From Microbacterium sp. 3J1 (GTDB taxonomy: Bacteria; Actinomycetota; Actinomycetes; Actinomycetales; Microbacteriaceae): a DNA stretch of 64,000 nucleotides. Both the position numbers and the translations under genes were made by a program. The notes under the pieces were generated by a model. It had not been told where the DNA came from and did not search any database. It saw only the letters and a program-made list of their open reading frames with translations. Where the stretch lies: the NCBI RefSeq assembly GCF_001049495.1, contig NZ_CDWI01000009.1, forward strand, positions 1-64,000, given 5' to 3'. Positions 35,294 to 43,397 of the stretch are shown here, in pieces (the first letter of the stretch is position 1; each line of letters starts with the position of its first letter).

Positions 35294-36211
35294 TCAGTTC
35301 ACCGTCGAGTCGATGAACTCGACGAACGCATCGAGTTCGTGCGCCCAGAACAAGGCGAGGCCATCTTCCTGGGCGGACACAAGGTTATGCACCTTGAATA
35401 CGCCCGACAGCATCGCGGCGGGCACGACGTTATTAGCGCCGAACTCGTGAATCCAAGTCTTCGCCTTCGCGGCGGCATCGTTGTTCAGGCGCTTGACGCT
35501 GTTGGTAGAAGAGTTGCTCACCTTGCACTCCAGCGGCATAGTTCGGCCGTCCCACAGCCGGATGACGACATCCGCCTTCCGGGTCCCAAAGAGGGTTTCG
35601 GCGCAGAACTCCCCTGGTTCGGGAGCGCTCGCGGAGTTAGGAATCGCGCGCGTAGGTACTTCCGTAAACCCCTCCTGGCGTAGCCGCGCCTTGACTGCTT
35701 CCTCCTGCTCATCCTTCGACGTGCTCCTCCGTGCGGTCTGGGCTCGAGACGTCGCGATGATCGAGGTCGTCGAGAGGATTGCGCTCTCGCGTTCGCGTTC
35801 AGTCGGTTCGCGGTCTTCACCTATCCACGGGAAACGCCGCCGATCCAGCGCCGTCATGACGGCCTCGACGATGCGGCCCGCCATAAAGGGATCTTTGCGA
35901 AGCACGCTCGGGGCGAGAGATGCATCGGCCAATACCTTTAGGTCATCCTCCGAGATGAATGGCGAGGCAAGGTATCGGATTGCGACGAGCGACTTCTCGT
36001 CGGTAACGTATTCAATCGCTTGCGCAGAAAGCTGGGAGAGATCGACTGTCCCCTCGATCAGATCCTCGACCGCGGCGCGGTAGTTGTCGAAGATCTCTAG
36101 GTACTTCTCCAGCGGCTCGATGAGCCGCTCCTCCCGGAAGATCTCGATTGCCTGTCGAGAGCTTGCTCGGAGTTGATCCTCGGTCCAGGTCGGGCGGCTC
36201 GGCATCGTCAC
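35294..36211 (-). CDS. XamI-like type II restriction endonuclease
   Basis: A 305-residue endonuclease resembling the XamI family, whose prototype cuts GTCGAC. The PD-(D/E)xK core is visible near residues 215-240: GTRKADVVIRLWDGRTMPLECK with Asp and the ECK Glu/Lys, followed by VSNSSTNSVKRLNNDA and the C-terminal FGANNVVPAAMLSGVFK. The N-terminal helical part is the probable dimer/DNA region. GTG at 36211 gives a GTGA overlap with the methyltransferase stop; ATG at 36205 is an alternative. Specificity for GTCGAC is inferred from the family, not shown. Confidence 0.82.
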   Translation of the reverse strand: MTMPSRPTWTEDQLRASSRQAIEIFREERLIEPLEKYLEIFDNYRAAVEDLIEGTVDLSQLSAQAIEYVTDEKSLVAIRYLASPFISEDDLKVLADASLAPSVLRKDPFMAGRIVEAVMTALDRRRFPWIGEDREPTERERESAILSTTSIIATSRAQTARRSTSKDEQEEAVKARLRQEGFTEVPTRAIPNSASAPEPGEFCAETLFGTRKADVVIRLWDGRTMPLECKVSNSSTNSVKRLNNDAAAKAKTWIHEFGANNVVPAAMLSGVFKVHNLVSAQEDGLALFWAHELDAFVEFIDSTVN

Positions 36212-37815
36212 ACCTCAACCGCGGCGCGCAATTGCGAGAGATCTGGGATCGTCAGCCGTTCCATCTCTCGCGGCTCGAACTTAGTGAGGCCGCCCGCATA
36301 CGTGCGCCCCTGTGACAGCTCGACAGCGGAGCGCAGGTGAAGCGCGAGAGCTTCCAGGATCACAGGCGACAGTTCTTCGCGGGGGTAGAGCCCGTGAGCG
36401 ATATTGATGTGGCGGGCCTCTACGTCGTTCAGAACGAAGGCGGGCGGGCGGCGTGCCATATACGTGGCTAGGATCGGAGCGGCCTTCCGCAGTCCTACGC
36501 TCCACCATGCGCGTCGATTAGCGGCGACGTAGCCGTCTTGCACGTTAGAGCGCTTCGCGGCCCGGAGAAAGCGATCGACGAGCTTCCGATCCTCGGGTGA
36601 GAGTGTGTCTAGATCGACGGGCAAGTCGATGACTCGTCGGAGGTCGCCCTCTTCGGTCAAGCGCTCGCCCGCCTTGAAGAGTTCCCGAGCCTTAGTCACG
36701 GATGGGAAGAGTACAGACTCGGGCAACTCGACCGCGCCGGGACGCGCGACCCACACGGCGTTCGCGCCTGTGACGCTGCCACGGTGCACCCGGCACAGCT
36801 CGCCGAGTTCGATGTGGTCATCGGGGATCTGCACCGCCGTTCGCATGAGCACCGACCAGCGGCTTGACTCGGCGAGGCGAGCACGAGAGACCTCGGCGCC
36901 GAGTCCGAGACCGCCGAGAGCCTCGACCGACTCGACACGTCGGAGACGCATCGACGGTTCAGCGCCGCCGATCTGGAAGCATGTGATTGCTCCCGTGGTC
37001 ATGGCATCCGTGAAGGTCTCCGACTTGGGTTCGATGACGTGGATCTCAGTTCCGCCCAGTGAGCCGAGGAGCAACTCGCGCAGAACACTGCCGTAGTTCA
37101 CATCCATCCACTCGGAGCTGGTGATGAACGCGCCGTAATCGCCTTCGCGCGCGTGCTCGGCGGTCGCGAGGAAGAAGTGAATGTGAAGGCCAGCGAGCTT
37201 GCTGGCCCTGTATCCCCGGGCCATCGCAGTAGAGATGAGCCACTCCTTCCACTCGGCGTCGATCTGGTGGTGCCGGACATATGGCGGATTGCCGATGTAG
37301 AGCGTTGGCGCGTCGATGTGTGCAAGGTTCGCCGACCGGTAGTCGCCGAGTACTACCGTCGCGCGGTCGGACAGCCCGGCGGCGCGGACGTTAGCGCGGA
37401 GCATGAGGCCCGAGAGGGCGTCGATCTCTAGCGCGACGAGATCTGCGTCAGGGAATGCGCGCGCCGCCGCGAGGAGGTATCGGCCTGATCCCGCGCCGGG
37501 ATCAACGATGCGCCCCGGATTTGGACGACGAGCTGCCCACGACAGCATCGACTCGATGATGGGGGAGGGCGTGTAGGTCTGCCCCAACGGGCGGCGGTCG
37601 GTCGCGGACACAATCTCGGCGTACGCATCTCCCAGGGGATCCCCGCCCGCGAGGATCTTCGCCCCGAGACTTGCCGTGTCCGGAAGCTCTCCGCCGTTTC
37701 GGTGTTCGTCGACAAGCGCGCGCTCCGCGTCGGTGAGCGCTTCCGCTTCGACTCCGAGGCTGATAGTTGCACGCACGACATCACCAAGCGTTTGAAGCTG
37801 ACCCATACGGACCAT
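36208..37815 (-). CDS. N6-adenine DNA methyltransferase of the XamI-like system
   Basis: A 535-residue gamma-type N6-adenine methyltransferase. SAM motif I is DPGAGSGRYL near residue 95, and catalytic motif IV is NPPYVRHH near 170; a target-recognition region with EFEPREMERL near the C-terminus follows. It should methylate adenine in the same site cut by the neighbouring XamI-like nuclease and protect host DNA. The start is uncertain among ATG at 37815 and 37806; no strong Shine-Dalgarno is visible. It overlaps the nuclease by 4 bases and follows a 102-residue gene in the same direction by 55 bases. Confidence 0.88.
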   Translation of the reverse strand: MVRMGQLQTLGDVVRATISLGVEAEALTDAERALVDEHRNGGELPDTASLGAKILAGGDPLGDAYAEIVSATDRRPLGQTYTPSPIIESMLSWAARRPNPGRIVDPGAGSGRYLLAAARAFPDADLVALEIDALSGLMLRANVRAAGLSDRATVVLGDYRSANLAHIDAPTLYIGNPPYVRHHQIDAEWKEWLISTAMARGYRASKLAGLHIHFFLATAEHAREGDYGAFITSSEWMDVNYGSVLRELLLGSLGGTEIHVIEPKSETFTDAMTTGAITCFQIGGAEPSMRLRRVESVEALGGLGLGAEVSRARLAESSRWSVLMRTAVQIPDDHIELGELCRVHRGSVTGANAVWVARPGAVELPESVLFPSVTKARELFKAGERLTEEGDLRRVIDLPVDLDTLSPEDRKLVDRFLRAAKRSNVQDGYVAANRRAWWSVGLRKAAPILATYMARRPPAFVLNDVEARHINIAHGLYPREELSPVILEALALHLRSAVELSQGRTYAGGLTKFEPREMERLTIPDLSQLRAAVEV

Positions 37816-37870
37816 TCTGCCCGAGGGGTCAGACGTTACGCACGAGCGACTCGAGCGAGCGCGCTGACGG

Positions 37871-38179
37871 TCACGTACGAGGGAGCACGCCGGCAGGGAC
37901 ATGCTTGTGACCGCGATGTAAGCCGCCGGTAATGCGATTCATCTCCTCCTGTGTGCGGCACCCGATCACATCGGTTACGCGCTTGATGAGATCGGCGCGG
38001 GCGGCTTCTGGTGTCGCTCCGTCTAGGCACCGTGCAACCCACTTCCACTCGCCTTCGTGGCTCAGGTAGCAGACGCGAGCGCGAGCCCGATAAGTGCTCT
38101 TCCCTGTCGGGTGCACAGTGACCGAGTGCAGGGTGCCGTACTGATCGGCGAGAGAGTCATCGATGCGGGGGCGGCCCAT
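37871..38179 (-). CDS. Small protein with integrase-arm-like domain leading the RM operon
   Basis: A 102-residue protein of unknown function. The segment GKSTYRARARVCYLSHEGEWKWV and the following ATPEAARADLIKRV look like the beta-sheet plus helix of AP2-like/arm-type N-terminal DNA-binding domains of tyrosine integrases, without any catalytic domain. It could be a stand-alone DNA-binding regulator of the RM operon or a fragment of a lost integrase. A -10 TATAGA (38193-38188, minus) lies eight bases from ATG at 38179, suggesting leaderless expression. It reads into the methyltransferase 55 bases downstream. Confidence 0.65.
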   Translation of the reverse strand: MGRPRIDDSLADQYGTLHSVTVHPTGKSTYRARARVCYLSHEGEWKWVARCLDGATPEAARADLIKRVTDVIGCRTQEEMNRITGGLHRGHKHVPAGVLPRT

Positions 38180-38549
38180 AGGTCGACTCTATACAACCGG
38201 CCTACCTTGGTGAAATGGATGCCAGAGATCCTCAGGGGGGACGTAATCGTCGCCCCGTGTTGTGTGGCATGTGGCTCCCTCATCTATAGCGCGCCTCCGG
38301 CGCCCTCGGCGCGCCCCTATCGAGAATGTGAGACATGCGGTGCTGCGCGCGTCGCTTCGTCCTCATATGTTCGGTGCAGGCCGGATCTTGCGTCAGATCG
38401 CTGTCGGCCGGCTAGCGTGTTCCGATGCGCCAGAGCAGCAGGTTCCCGCAGGCCCCTCGAGCATGTGGCAACCGGACGTATGTCACGTCGGCATGGATCG
38501 AGCACCATCGGCGCGGCGCTCGATGGTGCCGAAGCCGCAGAAACCCGGG
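38180..38549. other. Island region without a supported gene
   Basis: Both strands have open frames here, but none has a convincing start, codon pattern or recognised motif. A + strand frame contains CCVACG and CETCG cysteine pairs, yet it continues antisense through the SulP remnant and is probably fortuitous. Confidence 0.5.
38182..38193 (-). promoter_or_regulatory. Probable -10 element abutting a GTCGAC site at the RM operon start
   Basis: On the minus strand TATAGA (38193-38188) is followed directly by GTCGAC (38187-38182), then the ATG at 38179. A weak -35 (TTTCAC, near 38215-38210) has a 16-base gap. GTCGAC is the expected XamI-type target, so methylation could alter this promoter; that is inference. 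Confidence 0.5.
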
Positions 38550-38835
38550 GCAGCCAACCCTCCCGCGTGGACGAGCAGCTCCCCGGTCCCGGTGTAGGCG
38601 ACGGCACCGCCGCACCCGACAAGGTCCAAGACACCGAGGCGAAGTGCGCCAGGCGTCGCAGGAACAGCACCGGCGCGACCAGCGCCAGGACGACAACCCC
38701 AAACACCAGATTGTGGGTCAGCAGCACCAGCACGAGGTTGGGGACCATCACGAACCATTCGCTCCTCGGCATCCGCCTGAGGGGCGACGGCTCGGTGGAG
38801 TGCCAGTCGAAGGCTCCGATCGCGACCACGATCAT
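38550..38835 (-). pseudogene. Decayed SulP transporter fragment
   Basis: The translation from 38835 reads MIVVAIGAFDWHSTEPSPL, LVLLTHNLVFGV and LFLRRLAHFASV, closely matching the intact SulP protein at 47663-49159 (MIMVAIGAFDWHSVKPSTL, LVLVTHNLAVGV, LFVRRVAHFVSV). Homology starts abruptly at this helix, so the first ~350 residues are missing, and then continues in another frame (GTGELLVHAGGL against NGELFFASSNDL of the STAS junction), so at least one frameshift is present. DNA similarity around 38754-38835 versus 48061-48143 is obvious by eye. It is a nonfunctional partial paralogue. Confidence 0.85.
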
Positions 38836-38883
38836 GGCAGAGTCGGACCTCTGTCCCAGAGCGCCTCGCGTGAGTCAGGAATC

Positions 38884-38916
38884 CCGCCTCCCTTTGTCAT
38901 GCAAGAGGGAAGGCGG
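38884..38916. terminator. Hairpin at the 3' end of the DUF262 gene
   Basis: CCGCCTCCCT (38884-38893) and AGGGAAGGCGG (38906-38916) pair with one bulge. The right arm lies in the last codons of the GmrSD-like gene (minus strand), so the structure spans its stop. It has no T-tract. Confidence 0.5.
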
Positions 38917-40729
38917 CTATGACCTTTCCAATGAGGGTGGCGGTCCTGCGAGTAAGTGCATCTTCGTTCCATGTGTCGCGAGCAGCGAGATCTGAATTGA
39001 GGTTGAGCCCATTGAGGTAGCCGATTGGATGACCAGCTTCGTCGACGCGGTCCCGCTTGTCGATGAAGCTCTTCTTTCCTAGGGAGGCATTGAAGCCAGT
39101 GATCGTTAGGTTACCGAGCTCGTGTACGTGTGCCAATTGCGTCGCGCTGGCAGCTGTGGCTCCGCCCAACATTTCCACCCAATCCTTGCCAAGGTGTTCG
39201 GTCTGGGGGAGCACATGTTCGATGGTCCAGCGGTAGGTTGCGGTCCCGGACTGGTTCTGATCGCGCGCCCACAGGTCTTGCCATGACTCCTTGGTCATGC
39301 TCTGCTTCGCGAGCTGAACCAAGATGAACCTCGCCACGTTGGTGTGATCCTCGTAGATGGGGCCGCCGAGAGATCGCGCGAAATCCACGTCGTCAGCTGA
39401 ACGTGCGCTGAGTCTCCGAAGCACGACGTCATAGACCTGCTCGCCTGTCGAATCGAGGCGCTCGAGGTCGTGGATCACTTCCATGAACAAGCGCTGAAGC
39501 TCGTAGGTAGGCGGCTGATTCGTCATGTTGCGCCGTACAGAGAAAGCAACGAGTAGCCGGGTGAGTTTCAAGAGATCAGAGTCAGTTAGACGCCGCTCGC
39601 TCTGTTTGAGCAGCAGATACAGCATCAACACCTGCGCGGTTGTTCCTTCCGATCGGACTAGGTCGGCGAGCGCCCGGTTGAGCTCGGAGGTCTCCCAAGC
39701 GTCCGGCGCCAGAGTGATCAAGCGCTCGTATTGTTCCGTGGCTAGGTCAAGGCCAGTGAGAAGGCCAGGATGGTGAAGCTCATCGGAGTCAACGAGCCGC
39801 TTCTCGATCTGTTCCTCGTAAATGCGGATGAGGTTTGAGCGAGTGGCGACAGGTGCGCCCGCGATCGAGAGGCCCCAGACATCCTTCATCGCGTTATAGA
39901 ACTGGCGGAAGAATCGCTCTTGCGTGCTGTAGTCGTCACCGAGTCGATCAAGCCATGTAGTCCAATCGTCGTACACGCCGTCGAGCGTGACGCCCTCGGT
40001 TGCTTCGGCCCGCGCGAGAAGCGAGTTCTTGATCAAGTCAATCGGCGTGAGAGGCTTGCCCCGGTTGTTCAGGGACTCGAACAGCTTGAAGGCATCCGAG
40101 TATGTCCCGACCTCGAGCTTCACCAACACCGCCCGTTTGACGCGTCCGAGCATGTCGCGAGCGGCCCAGAGGTCGTCTTTCGCGTTGCGCTGACCGTGCG
40201 CTCCTAGGAGTCTCCCGAAATGTCTGAAGGCCCGCTCGATTCGTCGATTGCCCATCCACTTCGGTGTCTTGGGCTTCGGAGTGAGGGGTAATCCCGCGTT
40301 GTGCAGGACTGCAAAGTAATCGTCGCGGTTGGAACCGGACTCCTGCGGTGACAGACGAGCAGCATCGCCCGTCACCAGCATCTTGCGCAGAAGCATGCGT
40401 TCAACGATTGCCTCCTCGTCCTGGCTTATGTCCCTCGATATCACTCGATAGATCGCGGCGAGCAATAACGAAAGGGTGGTGAGTCGCTGTTGCCCGTCGA
40501 TCACGTCATATCGGGGAGCGATGTGGGACGCGTTCTGCCGGTTGACCGCGAGGAAGGTCCCCAGGAAGTGTCCGTCGTTGCTTTCGTTGTCGGCGAGGTC
40601 ATCGAAGAGCGCATCCCAGTCGCTCTGACCCCAGACGTACTCGCGCTGGTACTTCGGCACGACGAAAAAGGAGGGTAGGTCAGTGTCAAAAACTTTGGAC
40701 AAGGGCAGGTCGTCAACGTGCTTGATCAC
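38897..40729 (-). CDS. GmrSD-like DUF262/DUF1524 restriction protein
   Basis: A 610-residue protein of the GmrSD/BrxU type IV restriction class, which cuts modified phage DNA. The N-terminal DUF262 (ParB-like nucleotide-binding) domain has PKYQREYVWGQSDWD and the signature DVIDGQQRLTTLSLLLA; FKLFESLNNRGKPLTPIDLI is the second DUF262 motif. The C-terminal DUF1524 HNH-type nuclease has TIEHVLPQTEHLG and ELGNLTITGFNASLGKKSF. The S and D parts are fused in one chain. GTG at 40729 lies behind a -10 TATAGT (40753-40748); longer in-frame starts cross that promoter. No partner is adjacent. Confidence 0.86.
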   Translation of the reverse strand: MIKHVDDLPLSKVFDTDLPSFFVVPKYQREYVWGQSDWDALFDDLADNESNDGHFLGTFLAVNRQNASHIAPRYDVIDGQQRLTTLSLLLAAIYRVISRDISQDEEAIVERMLLRKMLVTGDAARLSPQESGSNRDDYFAVLHNAGLPLTPKPKTPKWMGNRRIERAFRHFGRLLGAHGQRNAKDDLWAARDMLGRVKRAVLVKLEVGTYSDAFKLFESLNNRGKPLTPIDLIKNSLLARAEATEGVTLDGVYDDWTTWLDRLGDDYSTQERFFRQFYNAMKDVWGLSIAGAPVATRSNLIRIYEEQIEKRLVDSDELHHPGLLTGLDLATEQYERLITLAPDAWETSELNRALADLVRSEGTTAQVLMLYLLLKQSERRLTDSDLLKLTRLLVAFSVRRNMTNQPPTYELQRLFMEVIHDLERLDSTGEQVYDVVLRRLSARSADDVDFARSLGGPIYEDHTNVARFILVQLAKQSMTKESWQDLWARDQNQSGTATYRWTIEHVLPQTEHLGKDWVEMLGGATAASATQLAHVHELGNLTITGFNASLGKKSFIDKRDRVDEAGHPIGYLNGLNLNSDLAARDTWNEDALTRRTATLIGKVIAAFPLA

Positions 40730-40747
40730 GACTAGAGCGTAGCGGCG

Positions 40748-40753
40748 ACTATA
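40748..40753 (-). promoter_or_regulatory. Probable -10 element of the GmrSD-like gene
   Basis: TATAGT on the minus strand, 18 bases upstream of the GTG at 40729. The short resulting leader has no Shine-Dalgarno. No clear -35 was found. Confidence 0.45.
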
Positions 40754-40998
40754 CAGATCGACCCGCACCCGGTCCTCGCTCGTGTCAGACGTCGACACCC
40801 GACAGCGCCCGGTGCGCGGCCGCGGATCGTCTGCGGCCTCCGTATCCTTCATCGGACGGCGGGCTGTCGTCCTCGATGACGGCAAGGCGGTGGTGCTGCC
40901 CTACCGGAAGGATTCAGCTGAACAAGCGACTAGATGCGAGGTGAACCGGATGACGACTGACACTGTCCAGCAGATCGACATTATGTGATGATTCGCGT

Positions 40999-41247
40999 AT
41001 GGCAAGAGCGATTCTTAGAACTTCAATCAACGGACCGTCCCCCAACTCCCAGCAGCAGCATCTGCGGAAGCGACTAGAGAAGGCCGGGTTTACTCGCATT
41101 GGGACTGGAGCATACGAGGGTGACTTTCCGAGCAAGCGGGAGGCGCTAGAGGCCCTTCGAATCGCATACGACTTCCTTGATGCCATGCCCCCGGAATTCG
41201 ACATCGATCATCTTTGGACATACGTCGATGAGGACGATCACGAATGA
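40999..41247 (+). CDS. Small orphan protein in the defence island
   Basis: An 82-residue acidic-tailed protein not assigned to any family. After a polar N-terminus (SPNSQQQHLRKRLEKAGF) it reads TRIGTGAYEGDFPSKREALEAL and ends IDHLWTYVDEDDHE, which looks like a small alpha-beta domain. It is divergent from the GmrSD-like gene by about 270 bases. ATG at 40999 has no clear Shine-Dalgarno. A regulator, antitoxin or anti-restriction role is possible but there is no direct evidence. Positions 41248-41407 contain only a short hairpin. Confidence 0.55.
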   Translation: MARAILRTSINGPSPNSQQQHLRKRLEKAGFTRIGTGAYEGDFPSKREALEALRIAYDFLDAMPPEFDIDHLWTYVDEDDHE

Positions 41248-41346
41248 GATGAGGTACGCAAACGCTTTTCTTGCTCGCCCGATCACACGAGCGGTGTCCG
41301 TCGCTGCCTGGCCCGCGACGGAGGTCGCGTGAGGGGACAGCTGGAT

Positions 41347-41363
41347 CCCTCGCGAAGCGAGGG
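41347..41363. terminator. Perfect 7-bp hairpin CCCTCGC-GAA-GCGAGGG
   Basis: Arms 41347-41353 and 41357-41363 around a GAA loop, between the + strand orphan gene and the minus strand phosphoesterase end. It could terminate either transcript; there is no T-tract. Confidence 0.55.
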
Positions 41364-41407
41364 CCGGGCCGTACTAGCCCGCTTTGCGGAGGAATCTGAC
41401 GCGACGC

Positions 41408-42319
41408 CTAAACATGCTGACGCCAAGAAATCCCCCGCCCAGCAATCCTCCGCCCGGCCGCCCCCGCCGCAACTGGCTCCCCGACATCCGCCCCGCACTC
41501 CAGCGACACCACGGAGTGCACGATCGTCCCGTCATAGACGTGCACGAGGTTGTACCCCTGCGCGGCATCCTGCCCCCGCGTAGCCCCCACAGGCTGCGCC
41601 AGATCCTGCCCGTACGCACTAGACGACGCGACGGCCACCGGGATCCCCGCGAACGTCCCGAAGGACGGGTGGTGCACGTGCCCCGACAGGACCCCCCGAA
41701 CATCCGACCCGGCCAGCACCTCCGCCAGCGCCGACTGGTTCCGCAGCTCCACCGTCACAGCCAGGTCGAGCACGGTCGGCAGCGGCGGGTGATGGATCAG
41801 CAGCAGTGACCCCTCCGGCGCGGGCGTAGCCAGCTCCGCCGCGAGCCATGACAGCTGCGCCCCATCGACCCGCCCCCAGTGCTGCCCGGGAACCGTCGAA
41901 TCCAGCACGATCACCCGCATCCCACCGAACCAACGCACCTCGATCACAGCATCCGAACCGGCACCTGCGGTACCGGAAACCGGCGTTTCGAGAGCAAGCC
42001 CCAACTCCGCCCGCATCGCCCCACGCTCGTCATGGTTGCCCATGGCCCACACGACCTCACACCCCAACGCCTCGACCGCCGGCGCCACCAACTCCCGCAA
42101 TCGCCGATACGACGACGCGTCCCCTCGATCAGCCAGATCCCCCGTGAACAGCAACGCGTCAGGGCGAAGCCCCGAAGCCACCAACCGCGACAACACAGAA
42201 GCCAGGTTCGCATCCGCATCCGCTCCACTGCCATACAGCGGCGCGCGTTCACCGGGAAGGTGCGTATCGGAGATGTGCACGAAGGTGTGCGATGGGCGAG
42301 AGTGCTCGGTGAGGATCAT
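41408..42319 (-). CDS. Calcineurin-like metallophosphoesterase (CpdA-type)
   Basis: A 303-residue cytosolic metallophosphoesterase with the five family blocks: HISDTHL (near residue 14), FTGDLADRG, AMGNHDERG, LLLIHHPP and SGHVHHPSFGTF, which bind two metal ions. CpdA-type members hydrolyse cAMP or phosphodiesters such as glycerophosphodiesters. ATG at 42319 follows GGAAGAG. It lies 40 bases downstream of the LacI gene and is the last gene of the SBP-ATPase-permease-LacI set, suggesting it acts on the imported compound. Confidence 0.9.
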   Translation of the reverse strand: MILTEHSRPSHTFVHISDTHLPGERAPLYGSGADADANLASVLSRLVASGLRPDALLFTGDLADRGDASSYRRLRELVAPAVEALGCEVVWAMGNHDERGAMRAELGLALETPVSGTAGAGSDAVIEVRWFGGMRVIVLDSTVPGQHWGRVDGAQLSWLAAELATPAPEGSLLLIHHPPLPTVLDLAVTVELRNQSALAEVLAGSDVRGVLSGHVHHPSFGTFAGIPVAVASSSAYGQDLAQPVGATRGQDAAQGYNLVHVYDGTIVHSVVSLECGADVGEPVAAGAAGRRIAGRGISWRQHV

Positions 42320-42359
42320 TTCTCTTCCAGTGAGACGACGAACGAGTACAAGACAGAAG

Positions 42360-43397
42360 TCAGATGGCCGCGGCGGTCGACCCGGGCACGAGAGTTCCGA
42401 CGAACGGCTGCCGCACGGTCTCCGAAGAATCCGAATCCACATCCGAGCCCGAAAGCAACCGCTGCATCGTCTCGACAGCCGCCGCAGCAACAGCTTCAAC
42501 TGGAATCCGCAGCGTCGTCAGCCCCAGCAGGTCGGCCCCGGGCAGGATGCCGTCGCACCCCGTCACGCTCACATCGCCGGGCACGGACAGCCCCGCAGCA
42601 CGCAGAGCGCGCATGACAGCCAATTGTCGATAGTCCGACGCGCACATCACAGCCGTCGCCCCGTCGCGCACGGCATCCAGCGCCTCATCAACCCCATCGG
42701 TCGGCGCCGCCCCCGCAGACACCCGAGTCACTGTCGCCCCACCAGCGACCAACGTCGACTCCATCGCCGACGCCCGCAGATGCTCCGCAAAAGACACATC
42801 CTCCGCGCCAGAGAGCACCACCACCCGCCGGTGCCCCAACGACAAGACATGCGAGGCCAGCATCCGCCCGTGCGCCGGATCGTCATAGTGCGCCGTATGA
42901 ATCCCCTCGGCTGTCTCGACCCGCCCCGCGCGCACGATCGGCACCTGGTCGGCGAACGGCTCGAGCTGCGCGGCCGTGATGCCACCGGTCGCGACGATGA
43001 GTCCGGCGACGCGCATGCCGAGCAGCCGGTGCAGCGCATTGACCTGCTCGGCGCCCTGCACATCGGCGCCGATCGTCACGGTCACGAGGTCGAGACCCCG
43101 CCTGTGCGCCTCATCCTGCAACCGCGAGAACAGCAGACCGTAGGCCGGGTTGCTCGCGTCGCGCAGCATGAGTCCGACGGTGCCGGTGCGGCCGGCGGCG
43201 AGCTCGGCGGCCATCGTGTTGCGCACGTATCCGAGGCGCTCGGCCTCGGCGAGGATCCGCTCCTGGGTCTCGGGAGCGAAGCGCCCCTCGCCCTTCAGCG
43301 CCCGGGTCGCGGTCGCACGGGACACCCCGGCGGCGGTCGCCACATCCGAGATCGTCACCCGCAGAGCGGGCGTCACGCCATCCGACTCAGCAGTCAT
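42360..43397 (-). CDS. LacI family transcriptional regulator
   Basis: A 345-residue LacI repressor. The N-terminal helix-turn-helix and hinge are RVTISDVATAAGVSRATATRAL (residues 13-34) through RNTMAAELAAG; the rest is a periplasmic-binding-like ligand domain (VGLMLRDASNPAYGLLFSRL, GCDGILPGADLLGLTTLRIP). ATG at 43397 overlaps the permease stop as ATGA, so it is co-transcribed with the transporter it probably controls, an autoregulated arrangement. Its ligand presumably is the transported compound or its product. Confidence 0.93.
   Translation of the reverse strand: MTAESDGVTPALRVTISDVATAAGVSRATATRALKGEGRFAPETQERILAEAERLGYVRNTMAAELAAGRTGTVGLMLRDASNPAYGLLFSRLQDEAHRRGLDLVTVTIGADVQGAEQVNALHRLLGMRVAGLIVATGGITAAQLEPFADQVPIVRAGRVETAEGIHTAHYDDPAHGRMLASHVLSLGHRRVVVLSGAEDVSFAEHLRASAMESTLVAGGATVTRVSAGAAPTDGVDEALDAVRDGATAVMCASDYRQLAVMRALRAAGLSVPGDVSVTGCDGILPGADLLGLTTLRIPVEAVAAAAVETMQRLLSGSDVDSDSSETVRQPFVGTLVPGSTAAAI

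Noticed and set aside
38057..38995. Possible zinc-ribbon protein with CxxC pairs on the + strand
   Set aside because: It runs antisense through the SulP remnant and the end of the GmrSD-like gene, with no start signal; cysteines are probably chance.
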